Assembly: GCA_947470805.1 (NCBI GenBank)
Contig: CANIVU010000013.1
Location: forward strand, 1-64,000
Source: Acidobacteriota bacterium
GTDB taxonomy: Bacteria > Acidobacteriota > Terriglobia > Bryobacterales > Bryobacteraceae
Direction: 5' to 3'
Length of the DNA stretch: 64,000 bases
The translations under genes and the position numbers were made by a program. Positions 1-9,500 of this stretch are shown here, in pieces; position 1 is the first letter of the stretch, and each line of letters opens with the position of its first letter. The notes under the pieces are model-generated. The model was not told where the DNA came from and searched no databases. It saw only the letters and a list, made by a program, of their open reading frames with translations.

Positions 1-904
1 CCGCCGTCATCCCCCCCGCCTCCAAAAACGTCGGCACCAGGTCCACCCAACTCGTCATCGCCGCGCACCGTTTCCCCGCCGGCAGCCCCGCCCCGCGCGC
101 AATCATCGGCAAATGCACGCCGGAATCATACAGGTTCGTTTTCGCATTCGGGAACGGCATCCCGTTGTCGCTGATAAACACCAGCAACGTGTCCTCCAGC
201 CGCCCCGCCTTCCGTAGCGTCTCCACCACCAGCCCCACCCCGCGGTCCATCCGCTTCACAGCCTCGTAGTATTCCGACAAGTCCTCCCGCGCCGCCGGCG
301 TATCCGCCATAAACGAAGGCGGCTTGATCTCTTTCGGATCAAACGTCGTCTTCCGGTCCACATGAAAACGCGCCCCCGGCCCGCGGTGCGGATCCCCAAA
401 ACCCATATGCAAATAGAACGGCGTATCCGCCGGCACATCGCCAACGAACTTCGCCACCCGCCCGTTCAGAATGTCGACGTCAAAGGTGTCCCCCTCCTGC
501 CGTACGTCCCACTGAAATTGCGACGGCGGATTCACATGGAACTTCCCGATCACCGCCGTCCGGTACCCCGCCTCTTTCGCAATCCGCGACAGCGGCTTCA
601 CCGGCGGCTTCAGATGGAAATTATGGTCCGCCTGCGCCAACCCATACTGCCCGTTCGAGTGATTATACAAACCCGTCATCATCACCGAACGCGATGGCGA
701 ACAACTCGCCGTCGTGCAAAACGCGTTCGTAAACAGGACGCCCTCGGAAGCCAACCGGTCCAGGTTCGGCGTCCGCGCATTCTTGTCCCCGTAACACCCC
801 AGCGACAATCCCAAATCATCAGCCACCAGCAGTACAAGGTTCCGCCGCTTCGGCGCGGTCTGCGCCAGCAACGCGGAGGAGGCAAGAAACGCTCGTCGTG
901 TCAT
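1..904 (-). CDS. Sulfatase (arylsulfatase family), C-terminus cut off by the window edge
   Basis: The minus strand from the ATG at 904 reads a continuous sulfatase N-terminal two thirds (about 301 codons) that runs off the left edge. It opens with MTRRAFLASSALLAQ, a short twin-arginine/signal-like leader, then LVADDLG (first metal-binding aspartates). The formylglycine-type signature CSPSR follows at about residue 68, then TGLYNHSNGQYG and later a DNG metal site. Sulfatases hydrolyse sulfate esters, usually of sulfated glycans, outside the cytoplasm. The cysteine-type signature means it would need a formylglycine-generating enzyme, which is not in this window. It is divergent from the MscS-type gene about 40 bp away. 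The substrate cannot be inferred. Confidence 0.9.
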   Translation of the reverse strand, partial: MTRRAFLASSALLAQTAPKRRNLVLLVADDLGLSLGCYGDKNARTPNLDRLASEGVLFTNAFCTTASCSPSRSVMMTGLYNHSNGQYGLAQADHNFHLKPPVKPLSRIAKEAGYRTAVIGKFHVNPPSQFQWDVRQEGDTFDVDILNGRVAKFVGDVPADTPFYLHMGFGDPHRGPGARFHVDRKTTFDPKEIKPPSFMADTPAAREDLSEYYEAVKRMDRGVGLVVETLRKAGRLEDTLLVFISDNGMPFPNAKTNLYDSGVHLPMIARGAGLPAGKRCAAMTSWVDLVPTFLEAGGMTA

Positions 905-945
905 CACCGCAGTATCCTCTCAAAAACCGATATCCTGCAAATGGA

Positions 946-2499
946 ATGGTAAAAGCCCTCGCCCGACTGCTGTTCGTGGCAACCGCCGTCGCGACCCACG
1001 CCCAACCACCCGCCCCCGTTGTCTTCGAGGGCCAACAACTCTGGGTCATCCAGGCCCCCCGCGCCGAATTCTCCCCCGCTGAACGGGCCGGCGACATCCA
1101 GGAAAACCTCCTCCACGTCGCCGCCGACAATCGCCGCAGTCTGTCCGACGTCCGCGAACTCCACAGCGACACCGAAAGCATCCTCCTCCTCAGCCGCGCC
1201 TACATCTTCTCCATCACCAAGGAAGACGCCGCCGCCGAAAACCGCCCGCGCGCCCAACTCTTCGCCGAACGCAAACAAATCGTCGTCGACGCCATCACCG
1301 CCTACCGCCAACGCCGCTCCATCGCCAACCAACTCCGCTCCGCCGCCCTCGCCGCCGGAGCGTTCCTCCTCGCGCTCGTCGCGCTCTTTCTCCTCCAACG
1401 GCTCTACCAGCGCCTGGCCAACAGCCTCCAGTCCCTCCTCTCCGCCCAGTTCCACAAAACGGGCCTCGCCTCCATCTATCGCGTCTTCGAAGCCCCGTTC
1501 ATCCTCGCCCTCAACGGCTTCCTCCGCCTCGCCTTCTTCGTCTTCGCACTATTCGTCCTCTTCACCCTTTTCTCCTTCGCCCTCAGCCTCTTCCCCGCCA
1601 CCGCCGAAGTCAGCGGCGCAGTCCTCACCAGTGCAAGCAACCTCCTCGCCACCCTCGCCGCCAACGTCATCAGCTACCTGCCCAACCTCGCCGTTCTCAT
1701 CTTCGTCGCCATCGCCACCTACATCGCCATCTGGTTCTCCCGCACCCTCGCCGCCGCCCTCGAAGCAGGCGCCGTCACCATCGGCGGCTTCCATGCCGAT
1801 TGGGCTATCCCCACCTACGGCCTCGTCAAAATTCTCCTCATCCTCTTCGCCCTCGTCGTCGCCTTCCCCTACCTCCCCGGCGGCGACTCCCAAGCCCTCA
1901 AAGGCGCCTCTATCTTCATCGGCGTCCTCGTTTCCCTCGGCTCCGGCTCCGCCATGGGCAACGTCGTCTCCGGCGTCATCCTCACCTACATGCGCCCTTT
2001 CCGCATCGGCGACCGCGTCCAAATCGGCGACACCGTCGGTGACATCGTCGAAAAGTCCCTCCTCGTCACCCGCCTCCGCACCATCAAAAACGTGGAAGTC
2101 ATCCTCCCCAACTCCGCCGTCCTCGGCGCCCATATTCTCAACTACACCGCCCACTCCACTGGCCCCGGCCTCATCCTACACACCACCGTCACCCTCGGTT
2201 ACGACGCCCCTTGGCGCACCGTCGAAGAACTCCTCATCCAGGCCGCCCTCAGCACCCCCGGCATCCTCGCCGATCCCAAACCCTTCGTCCTCCAAACCAG
2301 CCTCAACGACTCCCATATCAGCTACGAACTCAACGCCACCACCCGCGAACCCGCCCGCATGGCCGAACTCTACTCCACCCTCCACCGCCAGATCCAGGAA
2401 TCGTTCAACTCCGCCGGCGTCGAGATCATGTCCCCCATGTATCTCTCCCTCCGCGATGGTAACAACTCCACCACACCGAACCCAGCCCCCAGGGAATGA
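946..2499 (+). CDS. MscS-family mechanosensitive channel
   Basis: About 517 residues. I chose the ATG at 946 because it starts a good signal peptide (MVKALARLLFVATAVATHAQ); the upstream in-frame ATG at 898 would overlap the divergent sulfatase. After a ~110-residue periplasmic domain there are about five hydrophobic segments (roughly residues 130-330), then the MscS pore and beta domain: GSAMGNVVSGVILTYMRPF, IGDRVQIGDTVGDIVEKS, NVEVILPNSAVLG. The long N-terminus makes it a larger MscS homologue than the E. coli 286-residue type. MscS proteins open on membrane tension to release solutes. It ends 61 bp before the HigBA module and seems monocistronic. Confidence 0.9.
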   Translation: MVKALARLLFVATAVATHAQPPAPVVFEGQQLWVIQAPRAEFSPAERAGDIQENLLHVAADNRRSLSDVRELHSDTESILLLSRAYIFSITKEDAAAENRPRAQLFAERKQIVVDAITAYRQRRSIANQLRSAALAAGAFLLALVALFLLQRLYQRLANSLQSLLSAQFHKTGLASIYRVFEAPFILALNGFLRLAFFVFALFVLFTLFSFALSLFPATAEVSGAVLTSASNLLATLAANVISYLPNLAVLIFVAIATYIAIWFSRTLAAALEAGAVTIGGFHADWAIPTYGLVKILLILFALVVAFPYLPGGDSQALKGASIFIGVLVSLGSGSAMGNVVSGVILTYMRPFRIGDRVQIGDTVGDIVEKSLLVTRLRTIKNVEVILPNSAVLGAHILNYTAHSTGPGLILHTTVTLGYDAPWRTVEELLIQAALSTPGILADPKPFVLQTSLNDSHISYELNATTREPARMAELYSTLHRQIQESFNSAGVEIMSPMYLSLRDGNNSTTPNPAPRE

Positions 2500-2516
2500 G
2501 TCCCGCCGCGACGTCC

Positions 2517-2545
2517 TTGTACGCGAGACGTCACTCGTCTACTAT
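2517..2545 (+). promoter_or_regulatory. Promoter and candidate operator of the higBA module
   Basis: A -35 box TTGTAC (2517-2522) and a -10 box TACTAT (2540-2545) are separated by exactly 17 bp. Two copies of GACGTC, itself palindromic, lie at about 2510-2515 and 2527-2532, flanking and inside the promoter. That is where an autoregulatory HigA dimer would be expected to bind. A Shine-Dalgarno-like GGAGAGGG (2546-2553) follows, seven bases before the higB ATG. The boxes are seen directly; operator function is inferred. Confidence 0.6.
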
Positions 2546-2560
2546 GGAGAGGGCAGTTCG

Positions 2561-2845
2561 ATGATTCGAAGCTACCGGGACCGGAACACCGAGAGACTCG
2601 CCAATGGCGTCGTATTGCGCCAGTGGATATCGTTTTTTCGGCAAGCGGAGCGGCGTCTCCGGATCCTCGACGCAGCGACATCTCTCTCCGACTTGGCGGC
2701 TCTGAACTCAAACCGTCTTGAGGCACTACGCGGGAATCGAAACGGACAGTTTTCCATTCGAATCAACGACCAGTGGCGCCTTTGCTTTGAATGGCCCCAA
2801 GGCGCCGCCGGCCCATCCAACGTCGAAATTGCAGACTACCACTAA
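2561..2845 (+). CDS. higB: HigB/RelE-type toxin of a type II toxin-antitoxin module
   Basis: 94 residues, the usual size for plasmid-maintenance killer (HigB) proteins. The C-terminal half carries the typical family block LNSNRLEALRGNRNGQFSIR then INDQWRLCFEW, matching the ribosome-dependent mRNA interferase fold. The ATG at 2561 has a strong upstream GGAGAGGG. The gene order toxin-then-antitoxin is characteristic of HigBA, and the antitoxin starts 16 bp downstream. HigB-type toxins cleave mRNA on translating ribosomes and are neutralised by HigA. Both genes look intact. Confidence 0.9.
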   Translation: MIRSYRDRNTERLANGVVLRQWISFFRQAERRLRILDAATSLSDLAALNSNRLEALRGNRNGQFSIRINDQWRLCFEWPQGAAGPSNVEIADYH

Positions 2846-2861
2846 CCTCGAAAGGAGCTCC

Positions 2862-3161
2862 ATGCCACGCACGCCCATCCACCCCGGCGAAATCCTCGCC
2901 GAAGAACTCCAGGAAATTCATCTCCCTGCCCGCCGCCTCGCCGCCATCATCGAAGTCCCCGCCAACCGCCTCTACCAGCTCGTCGCCGGCAAACGAGCGA
3001 TGACGGCTGACACCGCCCTCCGCCTCAGCCAATATCTCGGCACCTCACCGGACTTCTGGATGAACCTGCAGTCCGCCTACGAACTCGATCTCGCCCGCAA
3101 TCGCTCCGGCCAATCCATCCAGCGTATTCCCAGACGCAGCGATTCCCTCGACGCCGCATAG
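2862..3161 (+). CDS. higA: HigA-family antitoxin with XRE helix-turn-helix
   Basis: 99 residues. It starts MPRTPIHPGEILAEEL, the classic HigA opening, followed by a helix-turn-helix (roughly residues 22-70: ARRLAAIIEVPANRLYQLVA, then TADTALRLSQYLGTSPDFWM). The ATG at 2862 is preceded by AAAGGAG at 2851-2857, which decides the start over longer in-frame options. HigA binds and neutralises HigB and represses the operon promoter. The C-terminal tail RRSDSLDAA is short. A strong terminator hairpin follows directly. Confidence 0.92.
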   Translation: MPRTPIHPGEILAEELQEIHLPARRLAAIIEVPANRLYQLVAGKRAMTADTALRLSQYLGTSPDFWMNLQSAYELDLARNRSGQSIQRIPRRSDSLDAA

Positions 3162-3173
3162 CCCCCAAATAAC

Positions 3174-3217
3174 AAAAGCCCCCATCCCAGCGCCAGGCGC
3201 CACGGATGGGGGCTTTC
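3174..3217. terminator. Bidirectional hairpin terminator between higA and the convergent gene
   Basis: An inverted repeat pairs AAAGCCCCCATCC (3175-3187) with GGATGGGGGCTTT (3204-3216) around a 16-base loop. A-rich sequence lies on the left flank and TTT on the right, so the hairpin can end transcription from both convergent units. It fills most of the gap between the higA stop (3161) and the end of the minus-strand gene (3238). Confidence 0.75.
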
Positions 3218-3237
3218 AAAAACCAGAAAAGCGGAAG

Positions 3238-4299
3238 TTAATCCACCTGCTCCAGAATCGCGAAGTCGCCCGGATTCCACGCCTGTGCGATCACGTACAG
3301 CTTCTTCCCAACCTTCCGGATGATGGCGTTGTGAATGTGCTGGAAATTCGCCAGCCCCAACTCTTCCTTCGCCATAATCGTCGAAACAACCTTGTCGTTC
3401 TCCAGAATGTAGATCGGGGCGCCCTTCGTCCGGTCCGGTCCGTGCAGCGCGCCAACCACCATGTACTTCCCGTCGTAGAACGTATCGCACGGGAACGAAC
3501 CCTTCGGCAGTGCCACCGTCTCCAGATACTTGCCCTCCGGCGTGAACCGGTCGATCTCCGAATTCGGACGATCCGCAATATCAATCCGCTTCTTGCCCAC
3601 CGGAACCGTCACGCCATGGCCGGTGCCGAACTGGCCCACGCCCGTCCCGCGCCCGCCGAAAGCCAGCTTGTTCCACGTCGCCGAAAAATTCTTCCCCGCC
3701 GTCACCTTCGCCGTCAGCACATAGTCCAACTTCGAATAGCCCGTCGGAATGTAGAACATCCCGTTCAAATACTCCACATCGGTAGGAATGAACGGCCCCT
3801 TGGCCTTGAAGTACTCGTTCGCCGTCTCCGCGCCCAGGTCGTCGGTCGCCGTCGGCGCGTTCAGCGTATTCACCAGCTTGCCGTCCAGCGTCGTCGTGAA
3901 CACCTTGTTCGCCGCGTTCCCCGGGAACGTCAAATACGTTTCTTTATTGGCAGACCACAACATCGCGTTATGCATGTTGGTATCTTTCATCGAAGGATCG
4001 GTCGGCAACAGCTTCACCGAACCCAAATCCGCGCTGATCTGCAGAATCCCCGCGCCCGGCAGCGCGAAATAGGTTTCGCCCTTGCCACCACGGCGGTCGA
4101 CGGTAAAACCGCCATGCGCCTGCTTCAAAACCTTCTGTGCCTCGGCGGGCAGATGCTCGGAGCGGTACTTCACACGGAAGCGCAGCTTCCCTTGGCCGCT
4201 CACCTTTTCCGGCGCGGCCTGGTGCGCGCGAATCGTCGCCGTCACCAGCGTCAGGCCCACAAGTCCAAGGAAAAGGAGCGTAATCGGGGATCTTTTCAT
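3238..4299 (-). CDS. Secreted NHL-like beta-propeller protein of unknown function
   Basis: About 353 residues from the ATG at 4299 (MKRSPITLLFLGLVGLTLV, a signal peptide). Another ATG at 4311 would add MSGA and lies one base after the stop of the DUF423 gene. The sequence has repeated short strand motifs with glycine turns (TYFALPGAGILQIS, TYLTFPGNAANKVF, IDIADRPNSEIDRFTPEGKY) as in NHL/SMP-30-like propellers. No catalytic motif is visible. It is probably cotranscribed with the upstream DUF423 gene. Function unknown; the propeller fold is inferred from the repeat pattern. Confidence 0.75.
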   Translation of the reverse strand: MKRSPITLLFLGLVGLTLVTATIRAHQAAPEKVSGQGKLRFRVKYRSEHLPAEAQKVLKQAHGGFTVDRRGGKGETYFALPGAGILQISADLGSVKLLPTDPSMKDTNMHNAMLWSANKETYLTFPGNAANKVFTTTLDGKLVNTLNAPTATDDLGAETANEYFKAKGPFIPTDVEYLNGMFYIPTGYSKLDYVLTAKVTAGKNFSATWNKLAFGGRGTGVGQFGTGHGVTVPVGKKRIDIADRPNSEIDRFTPEGKYLETVALPKGSFPCDTFYDGKYMVVGALHGPDRTKGAPIYILENDKVVSTIMAKEELGLANFQHIHNAIIRKVGKKLYVIAQAWNPGDFAILEQVD

Positions 4300-4312
4300 A
4301 GCTCCCGACATT

Positions 4313-4672
4313 CTATACCGTTTTCGCGCTAACCAGATACGCCAGATACAGCCAGCCGGCAATAAAGGCCACCCCGCCCAACGGCGTCACCATTCCCAAC
4401 GTCCGCACCCCCGTCACCGCCAGCAGGTACAACGACCCGGAAAACAACAAAATCCCCAGCCCCAGCAACCCGCACACCCGGCCCCCATCCACCGGCCGCA
4501 TCATGGAAACGATCAGAATCCCCAACGCATGCACAAAGTGGTAAAAAACAGCTTTTTCGTACACCCCCATCGAATAGGCGTCCAACCGATCGCGCAACCC
4601 ATGCGCCCCAAACGCCCCCAGCATCACCGCCAGCGCCATCGCCACGGCCCCAATCGCATTCCAATGCATCAT
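4313..4672 (-). CDS. DUF423 small integral membrane protein
   Basis: 119 residues, the normal length of the family. It begins MMHWNAIGAVAMALAVMLGAFGAHGL, where the GAFGAHGL block is typical of DUF423, and has four hydrophobic segments (about 5-25, 45-62, 72-90, 95-115). The family is uncharacterised. The start at 4672 is preceded by CTGGGGG as a possible ribosome site. The stop lies beside the ATG options of the next gene, so the two are likely one operon. Confidence 0.85.
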   Translation of the reverse strand: MMHWNAIGAVAMALAVMLGAFGAHGLRDRLDAYSMGVYEKAVFYHFVHALGILIVSMMRPVDGGRVCGLLGLGILLFSGSLYLLAVTGVRTLGMVTPLGGVAFIAGWLYLAYLVSAKTV

Positions 4673-4704
4673 GCCCCCAGTATAGTCACCGCTCGCTACG
4701 CCCT

Positions 4705-5337
4705 CTACAGCCCCCGCACAAACAACAACAACGCCTCCACCTCTCCCTTGCTCCAAGTCGAAATCGGCACCGCCCCAAACGTCTCCCCGCCCTCCAAAAT
4801 CTTCTCCTCGCTCAACCGCAACGTAATCCCCTCCATCGACTTCACCCCCTGAAAAAACGTCCCCGTCCCATCGTCCCCATGGCAATGCCCGCAGTGCCCG
4901 CTGAACGACGCCCGCCCCTGCTCCCACGCAATCAACTCGCTCCCCATCCCCGCCACCCCCTCCGCCGTCTGCGCCAGCACCCGCTGATACCGCACAACCC
5001 CCTTCGCATCACTCACCAACACCGCGAACTTCCCCGCGCCCCCCGGCCCGATCGCCCGCCCCACAAACCCCGCCTCCGCCGTCACCGTCTTCCACACCCC
5101 ACCGCAATCGCCGCCCATCACCACCCGCCCACTCAACCCAAACGCCGTTACCTTCGCCGCCACCGCCCGCACTGCCCGGCAACCCGGCTCGTCCAGAGCC
5201 GCCCCCAACACAACCAGCACACTGGCCTTCTCCGCCCCCGCCACCACCAACCCCGCCTGCAACTTCGTCCGCACCAACCCGCCCGGCTGCCCCACCGCCA
5301 CCGCAACAGCCAACACCCCCAATACCGCCAACTTCAT
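4705..5337 (-). CDS. Secreted c-type cytochrome with an N-terminal redoxin-like region
   Basis: About 210 residues. A signal peptide (MKLAVLGVLAVAVAVGQPGG) precedes about 110 residues resembling a TlpA/AhpC-like fold (VLVVLGAALDEPGC, FAVLVSDAKGVVRYQR) without a CxxC active site. The C-terminal part has one haem-binding CGHCH at about residue 147, and KSMEG supplies a possible axial methionine. I prefer the ATG at 5337 over 5355 because it gives a clean signal peptide. A periplasmic electron carrier is the likely role. It lies 46 bp downstream of arsC on the same strand and could share its transcript. Confidence 0.75.
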   Translation of the reverse strand: MKLAVLGVLAVAVAVGQPGGLVRTKLQAGLVVAGAEKASVLVVLGAALDEPGCRAVRAVAAKVTAFGLSGRVVMGGDCGGVWKTVTAEAGFVGRAIGPGGAGKFAVLVSDAKGVVRYQRVLAQTAEGVAGMGSELIAWEQGRASFSGHCGHCHGDDGTGTFFQGVKSMEGITLRLSEEKILEGGETFGAVPISTWSKGEVEALLLFVRGL

Positions 5338-5383
5338 CGCGCCCCGTCCAGCCAAACCCCAAACCGCGCCTGCTTCTTCTCCA

Positions 5384-5872
5384 TCACTTCCCCTTCTTCA
5401 CTTCCGTCAGATAGAACTCCCGGAACCGCACCCGAATGTCGTCCCGAACCTTCCGGAAAATCGCCATCTTCTCGTCATCGGTCCCGGTCGACTTCGCCGG
5501 ATCGGGAAAGCCAATATGCAGCCGCTTGCCAACCTTCCCCGAAAAGCGAGGACAGTTCTTATCCGCGTCGTCGCAAACCGTCACAACGAAGTCAAAGGAC
5601 TCCCCCACAAACTGCTGCACATGCTTCGGCGCCTGTCCCGAAATGTCGATGCCAATCTCCTGCATCGCCTTCACCGCAAACGGATTCACCCGCGCCGCCG
5701 GCGCCGTGCCTGCCGAAAACAGCGCCAACCCCGGGTCCAGCGACCGCAAAAACCCCTCCGTCATCTGGCTCCGCGCCGAATTCCCAGTGCAAAGCACCAG
5801 AATCCGTTTCCCGCCACCGGCAGCCATCGCCACCCCGGCCAGTCCCATTCCCAACAACGCCCGTCGTCTCAT
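5384..5872 (-). CDS. arsC: Low-molecular-weight phosphatase-type arsenate reductase with an exported-looking leader
   Basis: 162 residues. After MRRRALLGMGLAGVAMAAGG, which looks like a Tat or Sec leader, comes the LMW-PTP/ArsC core. The P-loop C28-T-G-N-S-A-R34 (Cx5R) begins at residue 28; FSAGTAPA and VVTVCDDADKNCP (the resolving-cysteine region) follow, then the aspartate-containing GFPDPAKSTG loop. These match thioredoxin-coupled arsenate reductases that convert As(V) to As(III). The start overlaps the arsR stop as TGATG, so the two are translationally coupled. The leader is odd because this enzyme family is cytoplasmic and depends on thioredoxin. Confidence 0.85.
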   Translation of the reverse strand: MRRRALLGMGLAGVAMAAGGGKRILVLCTGNSARSQMTEGFLRSLDPGLALFSAGTAPAARVNPFAVKAMQEIGIDISGQAPKHVQQFVGESFDFVVTVCDDADKNCPRFSGKVGKRLHIGFPDPAKSTGTDDEKMAIFRKVRDDIRVRFREFYLTEVKKGK

Positions 5873-6225
5873 CAAGCTCCTCCCGATCCACACAAAGGCA
5901 CGAAACTCTCCGGCTTCACCGCCTGGTTTCGCGTACAACACTCGGCATAAAGAAAACCGAGCAACTCCTGCAAAATCGCCGTATTGGCGCGGTACCAAAG
6001 AAACGTGCCCCGCCGCTCCACGGTGATCAACTCTTCATTCCGAAGCTTCTCCAAATGGTGCGACAGCGTCGACGCCGGAATGCCCAATTCGGCCTGAATA
6101 TCCCCCGCCGCCATCCCCTCCGGATGCGCCGCTAACAAAGTCCGCACCACACGCAGCCGCGCCTCATTCCCCATCGCCGCAAACATGTCGGCATACCGCG
6201 CCGGATCCACAACGTCATTCTTCAT
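5872..6225 (-). CDS. arsR: ArsR-family metalloregulatory repressor
   Basis: 117 residues. Winged helix with the typical MFAAMGNEARLRVVRTLL start, recognition helix PASTLSHHLEKLRNEELI and wing VERRGTFLWYRAN. The usual ELCVCDL metal site in the DNA-binding helix is absent; instead there is a C-terminal cysteine pair AECCTRN near residue 96 and another cysteine near the end, as in ArsR variants with relocated As(III) sites. It forms a two-gene operon with arsC and probably represses it until arsenite binds. Only 275 bp separates it from the divergent giant gene. Confidence 0.88.
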   Translation of the reverse strand: MKNDVVDPARYADMFAAMGNEARLRVVRTLLAAHPEGMAAGDIQAELGIPASTLSHHLEKLRNEELITVERRGTFLWYRANTAILQELLGFLYAECCTRNQAVKPESFVPLCGSGGA

Positions 6226-6500
6226 CCGCCCGCCATCCTACCATATTTCTACAACTACGAAACCATAACCCGGGGACAGCCACCTCGTTTACCAATTTTG
6301 TCCTACCCCAAAACTCCGATACCCTCAGCATCCCCCGAGCGACACAACACCAATTAGCAACGAAACGCAAGACATAATACGCCCAGATCCGACAAACCGA
6401 ACACCGCTCTAAGGCACTACAAATGTGATACTTAACACACAAACAACCATCAGATTTTCCCTATACTGGGAACAGAAAACAATACCGATATAATCCACAA
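6226..6500. promoter_or_regulatory. Divergent intergenic region; leaderless -10 box before the giant propeller gene
   Basis: This 275-bp stretch is visibly more A/T-rich than its neighbours. On the plus strand TATAAT lies at 6489-6494, exactly six bases before the ATG at 6501, and no Shine-Dalgarno-like purine run intervenes. That spacing puts the transcription start at or next to the ATG, so the giant gene is probably leaderless. I could not find a convincing -35. The arsR promoter must lie at the left end near 6230-6280, but I see no clear boxes. Confidence 0.5.
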
Positions 6501-9500
6501 ATGGCCCTAACAGTAGGCAACACACGCCCATCTTTTGCCGCTGTCCTTTTCACCCTCATCACCACCCTCGGCGCCGCCAGCATCGGCCCCAAGCCCCACC
6601 CCGAAAACAGCCTCCCCGCCGGCCTCACCCTCGTCGATTGGCATCAAATCCAGGCCGAATACCACCGTCACCGCCACGGCATGTTCCCCGACGCCAACGG
6701 CGGCTATCACGCCCGAACTCACAAACACGGCTGGCTCGCCCGCTTCGATGGCACAGGCGTCTCCCTCACCCCGGACACCCAACCCTGGACTTGGGGCCTC
6801 GAACTGGTCCGCTGGGGGCGTCCCGGACACGAAATCACCCCATCCGCCAAACCGCGAATCCAAACAACCGTCAACCGCCTGGAGTACAACCATAACGGCA
6901 TCACCGAATGGTTCGTCAACGGGCAAGACGGCCTGGAACACGGCTTCACCATCCCTACCCGGCCCGAGGGCGCGGCTGCCGAGCTCGCCATCCACCTCCA
7001 CCTCCGCGGCGATCTCACCCCCCGCCCCGCCTCGAACGGCCAGGCCATCAACTACGAAACCAAACAAGGCGCCCCTGCCCTCCACTACCGCAAGCTGATT
7101 GTCACCGACGCCCGCGGCCGCCGCCTCCCCGCCCGGCTGGCCGCAAGCGAAAAGTCCCTGCAAATCCTCCTCGACGACCGCCAGGCCATCTATCCCCTCA
7201 CCGTCGATCCCGTCGTCCAACAGGCCTATCTCAAGGCGTCCAACACCGGCGCCACCGATCGCTTCGCCAACTCCGTCGCCATCTCCGGCGATACCGTCGT
7301 CCTCGGAACCGATCAGGAGGACAGCAACGCCACCGGCATCAACGGCGACCAAAGCAACAACACCGCCGCCAACGCCGGTGCCGCGTACGTTTTCGTCCGC
7401 TCCGGCGGCGTCTGGACCCAGCAGGCCTATCTGAAAGCCTCCAACACCGGCGCCGGCGACGCATTCGGCGTCTCCGTCGCCATCCAGGGCGACACCCTGG
7501 TCGTCGGCGCGGACCGCGAAGACAGCGACGCCACCGGCGTCAACGCCACCCTCGGCACGGGCGGCTGCACCGACGGCGACGCCGCCTGCCAGCCCGGAAC
7601 CCAGAGCAACAATGCCCTCACCAACGCAGGCGCCGCCTACGTGTTTGTACGCACCGGCTCCACCTGGACCCAGCAGTCCTATCTGAAGGCGTCCAACACC
7701 GGCGTCAACGACGCCTTCGGCACATCACTCACCATCACCGGGGATACGATCGTGGTCGGCGCCCCCTTCGAAGGCAGCACCGCCACCGGCATCAACGGAA
7801 GCGAAAATGACGACTGCGCCCCAAACGCCGGCGCCGCCTACGTCTTCGTGCGTACCGCTGGCACATGGTCCCAGCAGGCCTATCTGAAAGCCTCCAATAC
7901 GGGAGCCGTTGATATCTTCGGCATCTCCGTCGCTATCTCCGGCGAAACCCTGGTCGTCGGTGCCTGGGGGGAAGCCAGCAACACCACCGGCGTCAACGGC
8001 AACGAAACCGACGACTCTTCCCCGGGCGCCGGCGCCGCCTATGTATTCGTGCGTTCTGGCACAACCTGGTCCCAACAGGCCTATCTGAAAGCGTCCAATG
8101 CCGAGGGCGGCGACAACTTCGGCTTCTCCGTTGCCATCTCCGGCGACACCGTGGTCGTCGGCGCGCGCCAAGAGGGCAGCAACGCCACCGGCGTCAACGG
8201 CTCCCAAACCAGCAACGATCTCCCCGGCTCAGGCGCCGCCTATGTCTTCCTCCGCGCCTCCGGCGTCTGGAGCCAGCAGGCGTACCTGAAGCCGTCGAAT
8301 CCGGACAGTGGCGACAATTTCGGCTACTCCGTCGCCATCGACGGCGACACCGTACTCATCGCCGCCCGCTATGAAGCCAGCGACAACACCGGCATCAACG
8401 CCCCCCGCGGCACCGGCACCTGCATGCCAGCCAACGCCGCCTGCGAGCCCGGAACCCAAGCCAATAACGCCGCCGTCGAGTCTGGAGCCCTCTATCTCTT
8501 CCAGCGCATCTCCGGCAACTGGAATCAGCAGGCGTATATCAAAGCGTCCAACACCGGCACCGGGGACCGGCTGCGCGTCGTCGCCCTCTCCGGCAACACC
8601 ATCCTCGCCGGGGCCTGGGGAGAGGACAGCAATGCCACCGGCGTCAACGCCCCCTCCGGCACCGGCGTCTGCGCGGCCAGTGACGCCGCCTGCCAGCCCG
8701 GAACCCAAGCCAACAACGCCCTGCTCGATTCCGGCGCAGCCTATGTCCTGCGCCTCGTCGCCACCTCCCTCGCCCCAGCCACCAATACCGTGCCCGGCAC
8801 CGGCGCCACCGCGCAAGCCGCCATCGTCAACGCCGAATCCTGGCTGCCCTGGACGGCCACTACCAACGCCGCCTGGCTCACCATCACCGCCGGCACATCT
8901 GGCGTCGGCCCCGGCTCGGTCACCTACGACTGCGCACCGCTCACCAGCATCAACGGCCGCACCGGCACTCTCACCATCGGCGGCCTAACCCATACCGTCA
9001 CCCAGAACGGCTTAACCGGCGCCGTTACGCTCTCCCCAACCTCCGACACCGCCCCGCCCGCCGGCGCCACCGCCAAATCCGTCGCCGTCACCTCCAACGC
9101 TACGGATTTCGCCTGGACCGCCACCGCCAACGTCCCCTGGCTATCAATCACCACCGGCGCCACCGGACTGGGCAACGGCGCTGTTACCTACGACGTCGCC
9201 TCCAACGCCACCAGTGTAAACACCCGCTCCGGCACCCTCACCATCGGCGGCCAGACGCTCACCGTCACCCAAACCGGCGTCACCGGTGCCGTAACCCTCT
9301 CCCCCACCACCGACACCGCTCCCGGCACAGGCGCAACCGGCAAAACGATCACCGTCACCGCCAACGCGACCGACTTCGCCTGGACCGCCACCGCCAACGT
9401 CCCCTGGCTAACGATCACCACCGGCGCAACCGGCACCGGCAGCGGCACCATCACCGCCAACGCCGCCACCAACACCAGCATCAACAGCCGTACCGGCGTC

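Noticed and set aside
1019-2845. 608-codon plus-strand open frame across the channel gene
   Set aside because: Ser/Pro-rich shadow of the MscS-type gene; only its last part (2561-2845) is real, as higB.
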